From Ridgeia piscesae (lineage: Eukaryota > Annelida > Polychaeta > Sabellida > Siboglinidae), in assembly GCA_025642075.2 (NCBI GenBank), contig JAODUO010000527.1, forward strand, positions 123,501 through 187,500: a stretch of DNA of 64,000 bases, read 5' to 3'. Each line of letters begins with the position of its first letter. Within the stretch, counting starts at the first letter, position 1. The translations under genes were made by a program, and so were the position numbers. Below, piece by piece: positions 39,301 through 50,904 of this stretch. Below the pieces are notes generated by a model. It searched no databases. It was not told where the DNA came from and saw nothing but the letters and a program-made list of their open reading frames with translations.

Positions 39301-40719
39301 AGGAATATTATTGGACAATATTTTTCAAACGAAATCTGATTGTGACTGATGAACATAATAGTAAGTCAAATGTATGTATTATGTCCAAACTCATCCACAG
39401 GGAATAAAGTTGATGTTGCACATTTCCTGAACCGAAACAGTGATGGGTGATCTATCGTTTCAGGGACACTGATGATGATGACACGTGAATCCGGAATCTA
39501 CACGATGGAATCAGTCCACACGTTGATTCGTCACGGAGACCGGAATAACTTGCACAAGATGCGCAACGGGATCCCTCCAACACTGTCTTGTATGTTGACA
39601 GAAGACATGACCGCACAGCACCCAGAGTTGAAAGACTTCCTGTCGGCAATGGGCAGTCAGAGGCGAGAGCCGGGCCAGACCTTCCACAACTGGGAAGTAT
39701 TCCCCCATTCATCCGTCTGCGCGACAGGCAGTTTGACTCCCAGGGGAGCCGTGCAACATGTGCTAAACGGTGCCTTCTTCAAAGATGTTTACATCGAGGA
39801 CCACAATCTCATAGACGTGGCAAAATTCAAAGAACAGGTGCTCGTTCGGTGCACCAACAAAAGTCGAACATTCCAGAGCGCGGCTGCGTTTCTGTTTGGC
39901 CTGTTTCCTAGTTACGATCTCAGCACCCTGACAATTGAGCAGGCGGACAACAATTCTATGTGCACGAAAGACATGGCGCACTCGTGCTACTGTCCTGAAC
40001 TTGGTATGTATCTCGACAAGATGTCGTGCCACATGCAGATCGAACGTCTGGAGGTCATGAACCGCCCGCTCGCCATGCGTATCTACCAGCACGTGTCTGA
40101 GACCATGGGGGTAGCGTCTAACAGTCTGCCGACCCTGGCGAAACTCCTAGACATGAGTATGGTGCACGTGTGTCACCAACTGCCGCTGCCCGGACGTACT
40201 GACCGGTGCATCGAGGACTGGACGGTGTTCGACATGAACGAAATTCTCATCGAGAACGGCGCCACGCAGGTGAAGTCTGAGTTGTTCCGGCGCGTTGCCA
40301 TGGTCAAGATGATACCCTTGCTGCAGGAGATCGCCGAGAGAATGGCTACTCAGGTCAGAGGCGACACGAAAGTCAGGTTTGTGTTGTACTCTGGCCACGA
40401 CACGTCCATCGACCCACTGGCCGTGGCGCTGAACATCAGCGACGGTCACTGGCCGAGGTATGCGTCGAGGATAGTGTTGGAGTTGGTGAGTTATACGGCG
40501 ACGAAGGACATTTCTGTCGATAAAAAGGACTACTATATACGTGTGCTGTATGACGGCAAGCTGGTGACACATCTTGTGTCGTTTTGCCGAGGTAAAATTG
40601 TCAGTCACGAGCTGCGCTTGTGTCCATTTGAACTGTTCCATGCCTTCGTCAACGGTGGGTACTTGGAACTCATCGGTGCTACTAGTTATACAGACGCTTG
40701 TGCCAAGTTGACACGTTGA
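36343..40719 (+). CDS. PXYLP1: 2-phosphoxylose phosphatase 1-like protein
   Basis: Histidine-acid-phosphatase family enzyme. The vertebrate PXYLP1 removes phosphate from xylose in the glycosaminoglycan-protein linker in the Golgi. Exons: 36343-36421, 37841-37957 and 39464-40719 (TGA), phase-consistent, 483 residues (human 480). The N-terminus is a type II signal anchor: basic RILRVRWR, then the hydrophobic span IPVCTGIFLIFFALM. NLMPYCNFPS matches the family stem. The catalytic RHGDR motif is at residues 88-92 and the second catalytic motif, GHD, has His377 and Asp378. Family landmarks include LTPRGAVQHVLNG, NKSRTFQSAAAFLFG and SCYCPE; many Cys positions fit the family. ATG 36343 lies in an exon beginning at 36324, so at least one untranslated 5' exon is likely. 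The catalytic exon is strikingly CpG- and GC-rich against its flanks. ATTAAA lies at 40980-40985. Confidence 0.92.
36480..37478. mobile_element. Non-autonomous hAT element with 8-bp target duplication
   Basis: The ends are inverted repeats: the left reads CAGGGTTGGGTTCAAATGCA and the reversed right reads CAGGGTTGGGTCCAAATACA. Both are followed by many degenerate GTATTTGAAT motifs. The direct repeat TCTAACAC flanks it at 36472-36479 and 37479-37486, the 8-base duplication typical of hAT. The 999-base interior has no transposase frame visible. It lies in intron 1 of the PXYLP1-like gene. Confidence 0.88.
38106..39045 (-). mobile_element. Degenerate RTE-type LINE fragment with a nested insertion
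   Basis: On the minus strand, diverged segments match the RTE copy at 43862-45106: the reverse-transcriptase C-terminal region (VNSTQIKTIESYV, EIQRRTMAS) and the 3' end with TGTACAGCTGTAGTGCCCCATG near 38121-38145. About 390 bases (38187-38573) interrupt the match and look like a later insertion with its own A/T-rich tail. It lies in PXYLP1 intron 2 and is certainly inactive. Confidence 0.75.
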
Positions 40720-40985
40720 ATGCGGGGGTGTTTATGTCGAAGTTATGTAATTACATAGGGTGTTGAATATTGTATGTTGGTGTGAGTGTTGACTGCAGTT
40801 TGGTGGTGTGATACCATCGCGATACAACCACACCTATTATTACTTCGGTGTCAGTACAAGAAGAATGGTATTAAGCATGCACAATAACGTTGCAGCCAAA
40901 TGTCTACATTAAGTTAACAGTGATAACATTCCGATTTAGCCAAACTGATATTTCTGTTATGACAATCATATATTATGCAATTAAA

Positions 40986-43777
40986 TACTGCCGATTGTTT
41001 TATTGTGGCGACGTATTTGTTTGTATTACGTGAGTAAAATTATTTGGAAGCTTGCCTACGAACAACGCAATGGGTATTGTCGTCCAAATTTATTCAATAC
41101 ATGTCTCTCGGGAGTCTTTCAAGAACGACTTTGCTCCAGATGTTACTGTGCTAATCTATACGAATGTACTTGTCCATCCACCATCCCCCTTAAGAGTTCT
41201 CGGGATGTGAGCGCTGCTATTCAAGCTTTTACTTTTAGTAGGATGTTCCCTTATCTCTTCACAACAGACAAGACTACGAAGAAAAATATCGCAAATAAAT
41301 TATTGGCGGCCATACTATATAACCGGTCACTTGGATTTTTAGGAGGCCAGTCGATGGGATTTGGAATTATTTTCATGTCACATTTCATGCTTGTGTACGT
41401 GCACGCGTGTGTGCGTGATTTTGCTGAAACGACAGCTTTCCGATCAAGAACATAGTTTGTTACTTCACCACAAATAGACAGCGCTCTTCACTTTGATCTA
41501 CACAAATTCTCAACAACAGCACTTGATTAAAAAACAACGCTGTATTTTTTTATCTAACGCAAACTGTGTCGTACGAGTGTGGTTGTGGCTGCAGTTCGCT
41601 GCTGTGGACAGTTGTAAGTAACTTACCCGTCCACGAAGGATGATCGATGACCTGTTTACAGTGGCTCTAACCTAACAGTGGCGTAACAAGAGGAGGACCT
41701 TCAGTACATTTCGCTTTTCAAACTGTGGAAGGGAAAGACGTGTACAAAGATCAACTGGTAACGATACTAAGGTGATGATTCAAACACGCACATACGCACG
41801 CACGCACGCACATGAGCTATTCAACATTAAATGACGACAAAATGCACACAAATGTCAACAAAAATAATGAAGTCGTTTTCCCACCGCAGTAGTGCCACTA
41901 TACGTACGCGTGCAGTTGTCAGGGACCCAGTTGTCATGGCTACGTTTTTGCAGCGTTAACCACCCGGCTGATTTCTCAGTAAAACTTCGATGTAGATCCA
42001 CGTAACACCGCAACGCTGGACCTTGTCTGGTAAACAAGTCGTATTCGTTAGACGCGCCGGTAACACCCGGAGCGTATCACCGGCCAATCCCGTAGTGTGG
42101 CGACCTACCTACAGCCTTATCTCTTGTTTCAGTTTCTTGTTTATTCCCGATGTAATGCTGGCGCGTATAATATGTCGTACACCTTAAACGGGCCAAGTGT
42201 GAAAGATTCCAGAACATATACCGTCAAACCTTTGGTTTCTATTGTTACCGTGTTACGTAAGAGGCATTGTTATGACTTATACGCGCGACTACGCAATATA
42301 CCCGGAAGAAGTTCTCATCACAGGATGACTACTGTCATTTGGTTAATTAAATCAATTGTGCACATGCGCCGGAACCGAAAGAGGCTGTAATTACGGGCTC
42401 AGTCCCATTTTTGGTAGAGAGCCATAAAGTTGGCACGGCATGTCGCAGTTGGAGTGTCATTTGGATTGTTTTGGTAAATCTCAAAGGAGTACAATTGGAG
42501 GTTTTTGGCGAGCTTTAAACATTTTGAACGCTACCACGAAACGTTTTCAACAGCCCCCTCCACCCTTTCTGACGTCACGGGCCGACTGCGCAGCGGTGCT
42601 GAAGCTCCGACTCAGCCCATTCAATATTAATTCAGATCCGGCGCCAGTTATTATAATGTTAGTAATGCCTACTTTGGTCTAGAAAAATAATATTCTTCGT
42701 GTTTCACTGTTAATTTCTGCTTTAGATGCACCCTTCGCGTCTTAGCGACAGATCTTCCTCTTGGCGTTCTTTAAAAACTGCGTGTTTTGAATTGATCCAG
42801 AAATAAAACTTGCCATATCCGTGTTGGTGAAATTAAAACGAAACCTTGTATCATTTTCAACACATTTAAACTACTTCACATGCGTAAAACAAATCCATTT
42901 CGTTATATTCCTTCATATGACAAGCGACTGGCATGAGACCACCGAGCTGTGACGTGTCCATCTGATGACACCTGCTAGAGACTGCACAGAGCCGTCGATC
43001 GTTCCATCGCCTACCGCCTTAGTCTTAAGCCGACATATACAAGACGTATACAAGACGTAGACCCGTGGCATTGTGCCGGACGACACAGACCCTATGTTTC
43101 TTTATCAGCTCCGAGACACTGGTTTCAGATTACAGCGCCTATTAGCGGCGAAGTCGAGAAACAAGGCTAGTTAAAGTTCTACAGCGGAGCTGGCCACAGA
43201 ACAAGTAGCCACGCTCCTGCAACATGCCGTGATCTAGGCGAAAGCTTTGTAGTAGCTTCGCGAAATTCAAATCAAGTGTGTGCACTCTAGGCGAAATCGT
43301 CCACTGTACGGAATACGCATGTTTTTCACGGGCGACTGACGAGATTAACGCACGCACTTACGCGCTCACACACGCGCGCACACACACACGCGCACGCACG
43401 CACGCACACACAGACACACCACACACACACATACGCACACACACGCAAGCACGCAAGCACACACGCGCACACACACGCACACGCACGCACGCACGCACAC
43501 ACGCACGCCCCAAACACACACACACACACACATTCAAACACTTATTACACCTCGTTACCTTGTGCCATCGAGTCGAGGCCGACTCCAGGTGCCAGTCACG
43601 GTCCTCCCCCTCCACCTGTCACGATTCTTTACCGTCGTTCGTCGATTACCTAGATACATCCCGGTTATGGCTTTTATGTCATCCATCCAACGCATATACT
43701 AATATATAATTATGATTACCTAGATACATGTTATCTTTTATGTATATAAACATATATAATATATATATTATGTAATT

Positions 43778-43861
<84 letters not shown>
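40986..43861. other. Spacer without recognised genes (40.99-43.86 kb)
   Basis: I see no supported coding exon. Frames such as 41003-41455 and 42097-42390 show no family signature. A CA/CG-rich microsatellite lies at about 43361-43532 and a pure (TA)n tract of about 80 bases at 43779-43860, directly beside the RTE element. Confidence 0.45.
43779..43860. repeat. (TA)n microsatellite at the 3' end of the RTE LINE
   Basis: About 80 bases of TA. It starts immediately after the ATC-repeat tail of the minus-strand RTE element and may have grown from its target site or tail. Confidence 0.95.
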
Positions 43862-43863
<2 letters not shown>

Positions 43864-45106
43864 CATCATCATCATTGTGCAGCCGTAGTGTCCCGTGGTT
43901 GAGCGAAGACCTCAGCATGCTGCTTCCACATCTGCCTATCTTCGTTATCCTCTGCCAGATGGTACCCTTCCAGTTGTCGGTTTTCCTCTCGGTATTTTCG
44001 GGGTTTCCAGGTGGTGATACGCAGTGATCTGCAGACGTGTCCTGCCCAGGTCCACTTCCGTGTTTCCAATCACGTCTGTGACCTTGGTCTTTTCTCTTAC
44101 CCATATTTTTTTTTCTTCTGTCCCGGTATGTGATGTTTAACATATTCCTTTCCATCTGTGTTTGTGCGGCTGCTAACTTGTTCTATGCTTTGGTGGTGAG
44201 TGTCCGTGTTTCCGCGGCGTACGTCATTGCTGGAAGAACGCATGGGTAACTTGTCTCTTCAAGCATGGTTCCAATGTTATCCTTGAATATGTCGCGGTGC
44301 TTGGCGAATGCTGTCCATCCGGCCGTGATTCTTCTTTGAATCTCCTTGTATTGGTTGTTGCCTCTGGTTCTGTATCTCTGTCCCAGGTAGATGTAGCTTT
44401 CAACGTTCTCGATCTGAGTGTTGTTGACATATATTGGTGTGTCGGTTTCTGTCATCTTCAGACGCTGATTGTCATTTTCATCAGCTAATTCCTGTCGCAT
44501 TTGTTGTAGCTGTTGTGGTGTATTCGCGCACCAGTATATCGTCGGCAAAACGAAGACGACTAAGATATTCGGCGTCTATCTTCAAGCCTTTGGTTTCCCA
44601 AGTCAGTCGTCAGAATATGCTTTCGAATGCTGTCGTGAACAGCTTGGGCGATATGGCATCTCCCTGTCGTACTCCTCTCCAGATGTTGATCTTATTGCTT
44701 TCTTTGTGTAGGTGGACTGTCATCGAGCTGTTGGTGTAGATTTCCTTCAGGAGTTCGATGTACACATCTTCTATCCCCTGTTCTTGAAGCGAGGTCAGTA
44801 CTGCTTGAGTTTGCATTGAGTCGAAGGCTTTCTCGTAGTCGACGAATGCGATCAGAGTGGGATATTATATTCTCTGCACTTCTCCTTCAGTTGGTTTACG
44901 ACGTGGATGTGGTCTGTCGTTGAGTATCCGTTTCTGAATCCAGCTTGCTCTCGTGGCTGGTTTTCGTCGTATTATCGTCATCTCAGCGTTCTTCCACGCT
45001 GTGGGTATTCGTCTGTCTGATAAGCATTTAGTGTACAGCTTAGCAAGTGTCTTAGAGATGGTATCTTCTCCTGTTTTCAATGTCTCGATGTTTATATGGT
45101 CGTTGC
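43862..45106 (-). mobile_element. Inactive RTE-clade LINE (reverse transcriptase remnant)
   Basis: On the minus strand, from 45106 down, broken frames read INIETLKTGEDTISKTLAKL and RRIPTAWKNAEM. A gap of roughly 45 residues follows, then REQAGFRNGYSTTDHIHVVN, VQTQAVL-like and KEIYTNSSMTVHLHKES, WRGVRQGDAISPKLFT, the active-site core LRFADDI, then IYLGQRYRTRGN and a C-terminal WAGH region. These are reverse-transcriptase landmarks of the RTE/BovB group. Several frameshifts and the internal deletion make it a pseudogene. The 3' end is a short ATC-repeat tail at 43862-43875. The 5' side is cut where the LINE tail at 45113 begins. Confidence 0.88.
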
Positions 45107-45112
45107 CTGTTA

Positions 45113-45405
45113 ATCATAATAATAATATATTTATTTGGTATAGCGCCACATCCATAATCGTTCGTGGCGCTTCACAACATATTACAATTTAAAAGACAAA
45201 AAGATATATGTATACAATAAGACAAATACTAGTGTTTTAAAATAATTGTAAAATATATGTATAGGTATATAAATAAATAAAATTAGTACGATATTAAATA
45301 GCATAGCACTTTTAAATATATAAATAAATTACGTATTAATCATAAAAACACATAATAACCGGTCTAGTGTATAACTACATTGCAATGAGACTGATAAATG
45401 ACATA
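45113..45405 (-). mobile_element. Recent 5'-truncated CR1/L2-like LINE tail
   Basis: The reverse complement matches 53637-53929 almost base for base, including the 3' UTR segments TACACTAGAC, TTATTATGTGTTTTTATGAC and GCGCCACGAACGATTATGG, and the ATT-repeat end. The high similarity suggests the same family moved recently. The truncated 5' end abuts the (CATA)n array at 45416. Confidence 0.9.
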
Positions 45406-45415
45406 CATATATATA

Positions 45416-45536
45416 TATACATACATACATACATACATACATACATACATACATACATACATACATACATACATACATACATACATACATACATACATAC
45501 ATACATACATACATACATACATACATACATACATAA
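45416..45536. repeat. (CATA)n microsatellite
   Basis: About 120 bases of uninterrupted CATA tetranucleotide. It begins directly at the 5' truncation point of the LINE tail at 45113-45405. Confidence 0.97.
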
Positions 45537-47799
45537 TAAATTGCTGCTTTTATATATTATGCTGTGGCTGTTTTAAAAGTAATAATTTTTGTAATGAAAT
45601 ACAAACCATACTTGCAATCAGTTGTTGACAAACTCGTTGAATAATAAACTCATTATCCGTAACCACGCTTTTCGATCCTGGTCACTGGCGTAACAAGAAA
45701 TTATATTCGTACCAACAATACCTTTTCCTGTCGCTTATAACAATGAAAGCAACAAGCAACAATCCTTCCTTATACATATTAGTCCCGCACAGGTTGGCAT
45801 AGATACGCAATTTTGTGCGCACGTCAAAACAAACGTGGGGAAATTGTACGAATATATTTATTTGGCGACAAAACAATGATGTAAAATATAAAATAAATCT
45901 AAATGTAATAAATAATTAAATGTATTGTGTTCTTATTAGCATAACTTACAATATGCTGACGCTATATAATGCCCGCTACATTAGGTTTAATAGGCCTCAA
46001 ACACGGCCATTGGCAATAGGTGCGGAGGCAGGCGTGGATGTACTTGGATGCTACCAGAATTAGTCTTTGAGGTCGCATGTCACCTGATTCCCACAAATAC
46101 AGCAAGTGGGAAAAAAGTAGTGCAGCTATTACAGCGTGCAACTCAATGTCGACTATCCGCAATGACAAAACTATCGGCATATCAGTTGCGTCAATTATAA
46201 TTAAACGATACTCAAAGAGGCTGTCGTATAACTGTTGTCAGTCGACACGAAACGGTTGAGACACTGACAACATTGAGTGTGGGTGTTCGTATACCTATAG
46301 AGTATCGCCGATATAAATATTTGTCCAGCAACTGGTTAATGGAGTGTGTTGATCGGTTACGTCAGCGAGCGGAAGCACTGTTTATTGTCCGACTGTTTAC
46401 GTGGAACACAGGAAGACCACACTCTGACAGGTTCAACTACACAGAACGATGGTCTGCTCTTCCTAGTCCAATCAAGTTGGTGGTCATCAATAAATAAGTT
46501 ACATTGTCCAAACACAAACTTTTGCCGATTTATTCATGCTCAAAGCCACGTAAAAAGCTTTATCCTACCGTATGAAAGCGATGCTATTAATTAAACGTAT
46601 TTACAACAATGACGTTAAGATGTCATATTTATACGGGCGTGAGATTATGTAGGAAGTAGGAACACATTTTGTTAACACAATGATGCGGTCATCACGTGCC
46701 AGTTGGCTTTCGAAAAATTGGAGGTCTACCATTTTATTATATTTGAGCAAGTTTACAGGAAGTGTTATGACATCTGCGCACGAAACCAAATGACAGCCGG
46801 ATGCGGCGATTCACCCAATACTTCACGAGTTTGAAACGCCAAAAATTGTTTTCTGCGAAGTCAATTTTAAGTGATAGGTCCTATATTTGCAATATGAAAC
46901 ACTCTGTAATTGTTTTTGTAAATATATCGGAGCTGCATAAACAATCAAACGAATTAACTGATAATGTCAAGCAAACCATGTATTGTGAATCGTGTTTATT
47001 TGTGTTTCTACGTTTTCTGATCGATGTTCGCATAATTGTTGCAGCCACCACTTGTGGGTTCTGCCAACAGATACGCACAATCAACCATGTTGTCTATCGG
47101 GACGAGTGGTTATGTTTTTCTTTGTACCTTGAAATGTTTTTTCTGCTATACACCCTTGGTCTACTGTACGATGAAGCACGACTGCCGATAGTGAATCGAC
47201 GTCTGCGGGCTCTGCATTAGCACTAAAAAAAAACGTACATGTTCTGTGTTAACACACATAAGGTAGAATACTTACATGAGGCTCGGGGTAAGTTTTTCAA
47301 ACAGAAAGAGTGACTTGAATATTGTATAAAGTATTTCAAACTAAACAGAAGACGATAATTAAATGAAAACAAAGTTATGATCTAATGATCGTGTGAGCGC
47401 TTTCTGGGCGAATGCGTTTTAACACGATAATTTGTTTTAAATCAAAAGCAGATGTCGGATTGCTTTTGTTCATTTGCCATCTGGAACAGGTTGCTTCGGA
47501 ACCGTGAATTGAATGTATCTTGCACAGATGCCATAGAAAAAGCTCTGCTTTACTCAGTTAACACCCTCAAAACAGCAATCTACATTTACAATACACCGGC
47601 TTTGAAATATTCCATTTACGTTTGTAAGTGAGAAGCTAATTTTGAGACGAAAAATGTAACATAATCGCTCATGGCCGGTTGCTCCATTATAAAATGTACG
47701 TAGAATGATTCACGACCGATGGATAACTTGGCCTGTCCCATTGTGCGCGAACATTTAAGAACGTGAAAGTGTTGTCATTCAATTCTTCATGAATTGAAC
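45537..47799. other. Spacer without recognised genes (45.54-47.80 kb)
   Basis: AT-rich sequence. A 139-codon frame from 46801 to 47220 (+) starts MRRFTQYFTSLKRQKL and has several hydrophobic stretches, but I recognise no family and see no splice or homology support. I see nothing else firm here. Confidence 0.35.
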
Positions 47800-48240
47800 T
47801 CCATATTAACCGGTATCATCTCCATCACCGGACATAAGCAACATTCTGACAACATGGCCAGCCATCGAGATTGAGCTTTCTTCAGTAGAGCACGAATGCT
47901 TTGCAGCCCTGCACGCTTGAGGACCTCCGTGTCTGGGATCATGCCTGCCAGTTGATGCGAAGCAATCTGCGCAGGCAATTGACATGGAATCTGTTTCGCA
48001 TCCTTGCGTGCCTACAGTTGACTGTTCATGTTTCGCAGGCATATAGGAGAGTGGTCATGACTACAGCTTTGTAGACTTTCAGCTTTGTTTGGAGATTGAG
48101 TCCTTGTCGTTCCCACACATTCTTATGAAGCCTTCCGAAAGCTGTGCTGGCTTTGGTATTTCTTGCATCAATATCATCGTTGATGAGCACATTTCTGGAC
48201 AGTGTACTGCCGAGATATGTGAAATTGTCTACAGTTTGCA
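47800..48240 (-). mobile_element. LINE reverse-transcriptase C-terminal fragment
   Basis: On the minus strand two frames read VDNFTYLGSTLSRNVLINDD, ARNTKASTAFGRLHKNVWER, KLKVYKAVVMTTLLYACET, then after a frameshift DPRHGG-like and SMAGHVVRM. This is the widespread C-terminal region of LINE ORF2 (TYLGS, TTLLYACETW, WAGHVVRM landmarks). It is frameshifted and lacks the catalytic core, so it is a relic. It is followed by an insertion of the shared tail at 48241-48306. Confidence 0.85.
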
Positions 48241-48306
48241 AGTAAAGTGTAAAGCGCTCTGAGCAGTCCTGATGACTGGATACTGCGATATATAAGAACT
48301 TACATG
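48241..48306 (+). mobile_element. SINE/LINE 3' tail, copy 2
   Basis: AGTAAAGTGTAAAGCGCTCT to GATATATAAGAACTTACATG, matching the block at 25698-25772. It interrupts the 5' side of the LINE fragment at 47800-48240 and is followed by a short TTG-repeat tail. Confidence 0.6.
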
Positions 48307-49245
48307 TTGTTGTTATCAATAATTATGGTTTTGTCTCAATACTTTAACTTCACTGACACATGAAGTCACTCCACCAAACAGTAACCAATACCCTGAATCC
48401 ATATTGGCAGCAGAACACTTCTTTATTATTAGTTCAGTTCTGTTTAGCCAAGACATATTATTATTTATTGCAGTAAGTTAGTAGTAATTGTGTTGTGTCA
48501 GGTCACGACACGCATTATTATTATTATCATTATTGTTATTATTCAGACATTCCATGTGTTACATATTTCACGTAAAAAATATATATAGACTGTTTTCCAT
48601 GTTGGTAGCATACGAATCATAGGCCTACACATCTCAATAAGGACTTGATACAAAATGAAGACACGTGATAACGTATTACGTTCTCATATAAAACATAAAT
48701 GTAAAAATTTTCAAAATGCTAACGAATTATCCCGGAATTTTATGTGTAAAATACTTATTAAGACCATACGGACCAATAGCACATACGGACCAATAGGACA
48801 TAGTACCCACAGCACATACGGACCAATAGCACATAGTACCCACAGCACATACGGACCAATAGCACATAGTACCCACAGCACATACGGATCATTTTAAGAA
48901 TTCGTTTTTTTGTAAAACAATAATTGACTGGAATTAAGTTAATGAGCCGCAGGTTCAGACTGAAGCCGTACCTAATTTCAACCGCACACACTCGGTGACA
49001 TTCATGCACCTCCCGTCGTACACATTAGTCAAGATTGGCTTCTTACGACAAACCCTATTCAAATTCAGATTCCGAACTTCAGTGTAGGACGTTTAGAAAC
49101 ATTCGGTGATATTTGAAGTTATGTCTGGAACTATGTGCGGTTTTATGAAGTTCTGGTCGAACAACCATCAGAACGACCGGAAGTGCGACGAACTATGCGC
49201 AGACGGACTCAACTGCTGCGACGATGGCGCATCCTGTAGATGCAG
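48307..49245. other. Spacer before the Cys-rich gene, with a short tandem repeat
   Basis: At 48762-48894 a block of about 33 bases (ACATACGGACCAATAGCACA and neighbours) repeats about four times. Around 49120-49230 there is Cys-codon-rich sequence with stops in the useful frame, which may hold an upstream exon of the next gene that I could not define. Confidence 0.4.
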
Positions 49246-49320
49246 GCACTTACACGGGCAAACACCAGTGCCTGTGTAATGTCGGCTACTACGGCAACGA
49301 ACTACGTGGCGGATGCCAAG
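49246..49320 (+). CDS. EGF-like partial module exon
   Basis: A 75-base exon between AG 49244-49245 and donor GTGAGT, in phase 1 at both ends, encoding TYTGKHQCLCNVGYYGNELR, then GGCQ. The CxCxxGYYG pattern is the second half of an EGF or ephrin-receptor-like module, and phase 1-1 exons are typical of shuffled extracellular modules. The upstream exon is not identified. The frame does not join directly to the exon at 49795, so at least one exon between them is missing from my model. Confidence 0.5.
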
Positions 49321-49794
49321 GTGAGTTACCAGATCAGTTTGTACTAATTGTCTAATATTTATTTACAAAATAAAGACGACCGTTTTACACCTATGCACCT
49401 ATAGGAGGTTCATTCGGCATTTCTATGTTAAATTGACCACGCAAATTTTTGAGTGTTTGTTGATCTCAATTAACAAACCGAGTCGAAATTTATAAAAATT
49501 GAAATGTTACCACAGGAATCAGACGGTTTGACTTTTGACGATAATTTTACGCGTTTGCTTTAGTGTGATGTAAATCGCCGGACTTTGATGAACGTAGCTG
49601 ATGGGGAATGATACTTGTAGAATATACATCATGGCATTATTACTATTATCATCTTCGGTTGCATTCTTTACTTACTTAGTACTGGTGCGCCACTTAATAT
49701 ACATGATGTGTATTAACGATGTTACTATGTCCACTGCCAGTCTACATCCAGTAACAATAGATTAGTTTGTGATAAGACTTACCCTGATCTGTAG

Positions 49795-49993
49795 TTTCAA
49801 AGACGTTACCTGCCGCCCGCGTTCGTTGCAACCTGTCCGCCCGGCACGTACAAGAACCACACAGGATCGGGTGACCAGGCGACATGTACGCCGTGTCCAG
49901 ACACCAACCACACCTCGCCCAGTGGCAGCACGTCCATCGACCAGTGTGTCTGCAAGCTCGGCTTCCACAGCTCGGGCCACTACGAGTGCGAAG
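49795..49993 (+). CDS. Ephrin-receptor-like (GCC2/GCC3) cysteine-rich exon
   Basis: The frame reads FVATCPPGTYKNHTGSGDQA, then CTPCPDTNHTSPSGSTSIDQ, CVCKLGFHSSGHYECE, ending with a phase 1 donor at 49994. The CPPGTY / CxxCP / S-x-D-x-CxCxxGF layout is that of the ephrin-receptor-like repeat found in SCUBE, SVEP1 and related secreted or membrane proteins. The acceptor is the AG at 49793-49794. The exon is CpG-rich compared with the intron around it. It probably belongs to the ectodomain of the protein whose membrane span is at 54116. Confidence 0.7.
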
Positions 49994-50189
49994 GTGACAC
50001 GACAGAGGCTAGGTCGAGACGGCGGCGAAGTACAAGGCATAACAACTACGCGACATGTAATGGAGGCGGTTAAACTCGACGTGTTGGACGCACGCATGGT
50101 CATAGTTACTTCGTGTGTTGGGGATTTTTGATTCCAAAACGTGTGGCGTGAATAGTTACGGGAAAGAACGCGAGCGTGCACACACAACA

Positions 50190-50195
50190 ACACCA

Positions 50196-50262
<67 letters not shown>

Positions 50263-50317
50263 ACACACACACACACACACACACCACAACACAACACACA
50301 CACACCACCACACACAC

Positions 50318-50415
<98 letters not shown>

Positions 50416-50427
50416 ACGCCGCCCGCC

Positions 50428-50506
<79 letters not shown>

Positions 50507-50507
50507 A
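50190..50507. repeat. Compound (CA)n-(CCG)n-(ACG)n microsatellite
   Basis: An imperfect CA tract (50190-50414) passes into CCG repeats (about 50424-50466) and then ACG repeats (about 50466-50507), with no unique sequence between them. The alternating purine-pyrimidine part can form Z-DNA. The 250-odd-codon frames crossing it are artefacts. Confidence 0.96.
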
Positions 50508-50691
50508 AGCAACAACAATAATCACAAAAACAAAAGCAACGATGCGACCTGTCGCATTAGATGCCGCCTTCACATAAAAGCCCTTCACGCGTATTACATG
50601 AAGCAAGATTTGGCAGAAGCTACAGTAGAATCCATATGTGTGATTGTGTAAATTTCGACCACTGAGTCCACTAAATATGTCTTCGATTTTC

Positions 50692-50822
50692 TCTCCGTCT
50701 CCGTCTCCGTCTCCGTCTCCGTCTCCGTCTCCGTCTCCGTCTCCGTCTCCGTCTCCGTCTCCGTCTCCGTCTCCGTCTCCGTCTCCGTCTCCGTCTCCGT
50801 CTCCGTCTCCGTCTCCGTCTGC
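50692..50822. repeat. (CTCCGT)n hexanucleotide array
   Basis: About 22 perfect hexamers of CTCCGT just upstream of the LINE. They read as SPSPSP on the + strand and as (DG)n on the minus strand, both without coding meaning. Confidence 0.97.
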
Positions 50823-50904
50823 GTCTCCTTCTCGATTATAAAGTTCGCTGCTCAAACAACGGCACCGCCGCACCTACCGTACTGTGGCTAGCGCGCCAAC
50901 TAGT

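Noticed and set aside
41003..41455. A 150-codon open frame on the + strand
   Set aside because: No recognisable family, no splice-site support and composition like the surrounding non-coding DNA.
46801..47220. A 139-codon open frame on the + strand with hydrophobic stretches
   Set aside because: No recognised domain or homologue from memory. It may be a chance frame, so it is noted in the spacer entry only.
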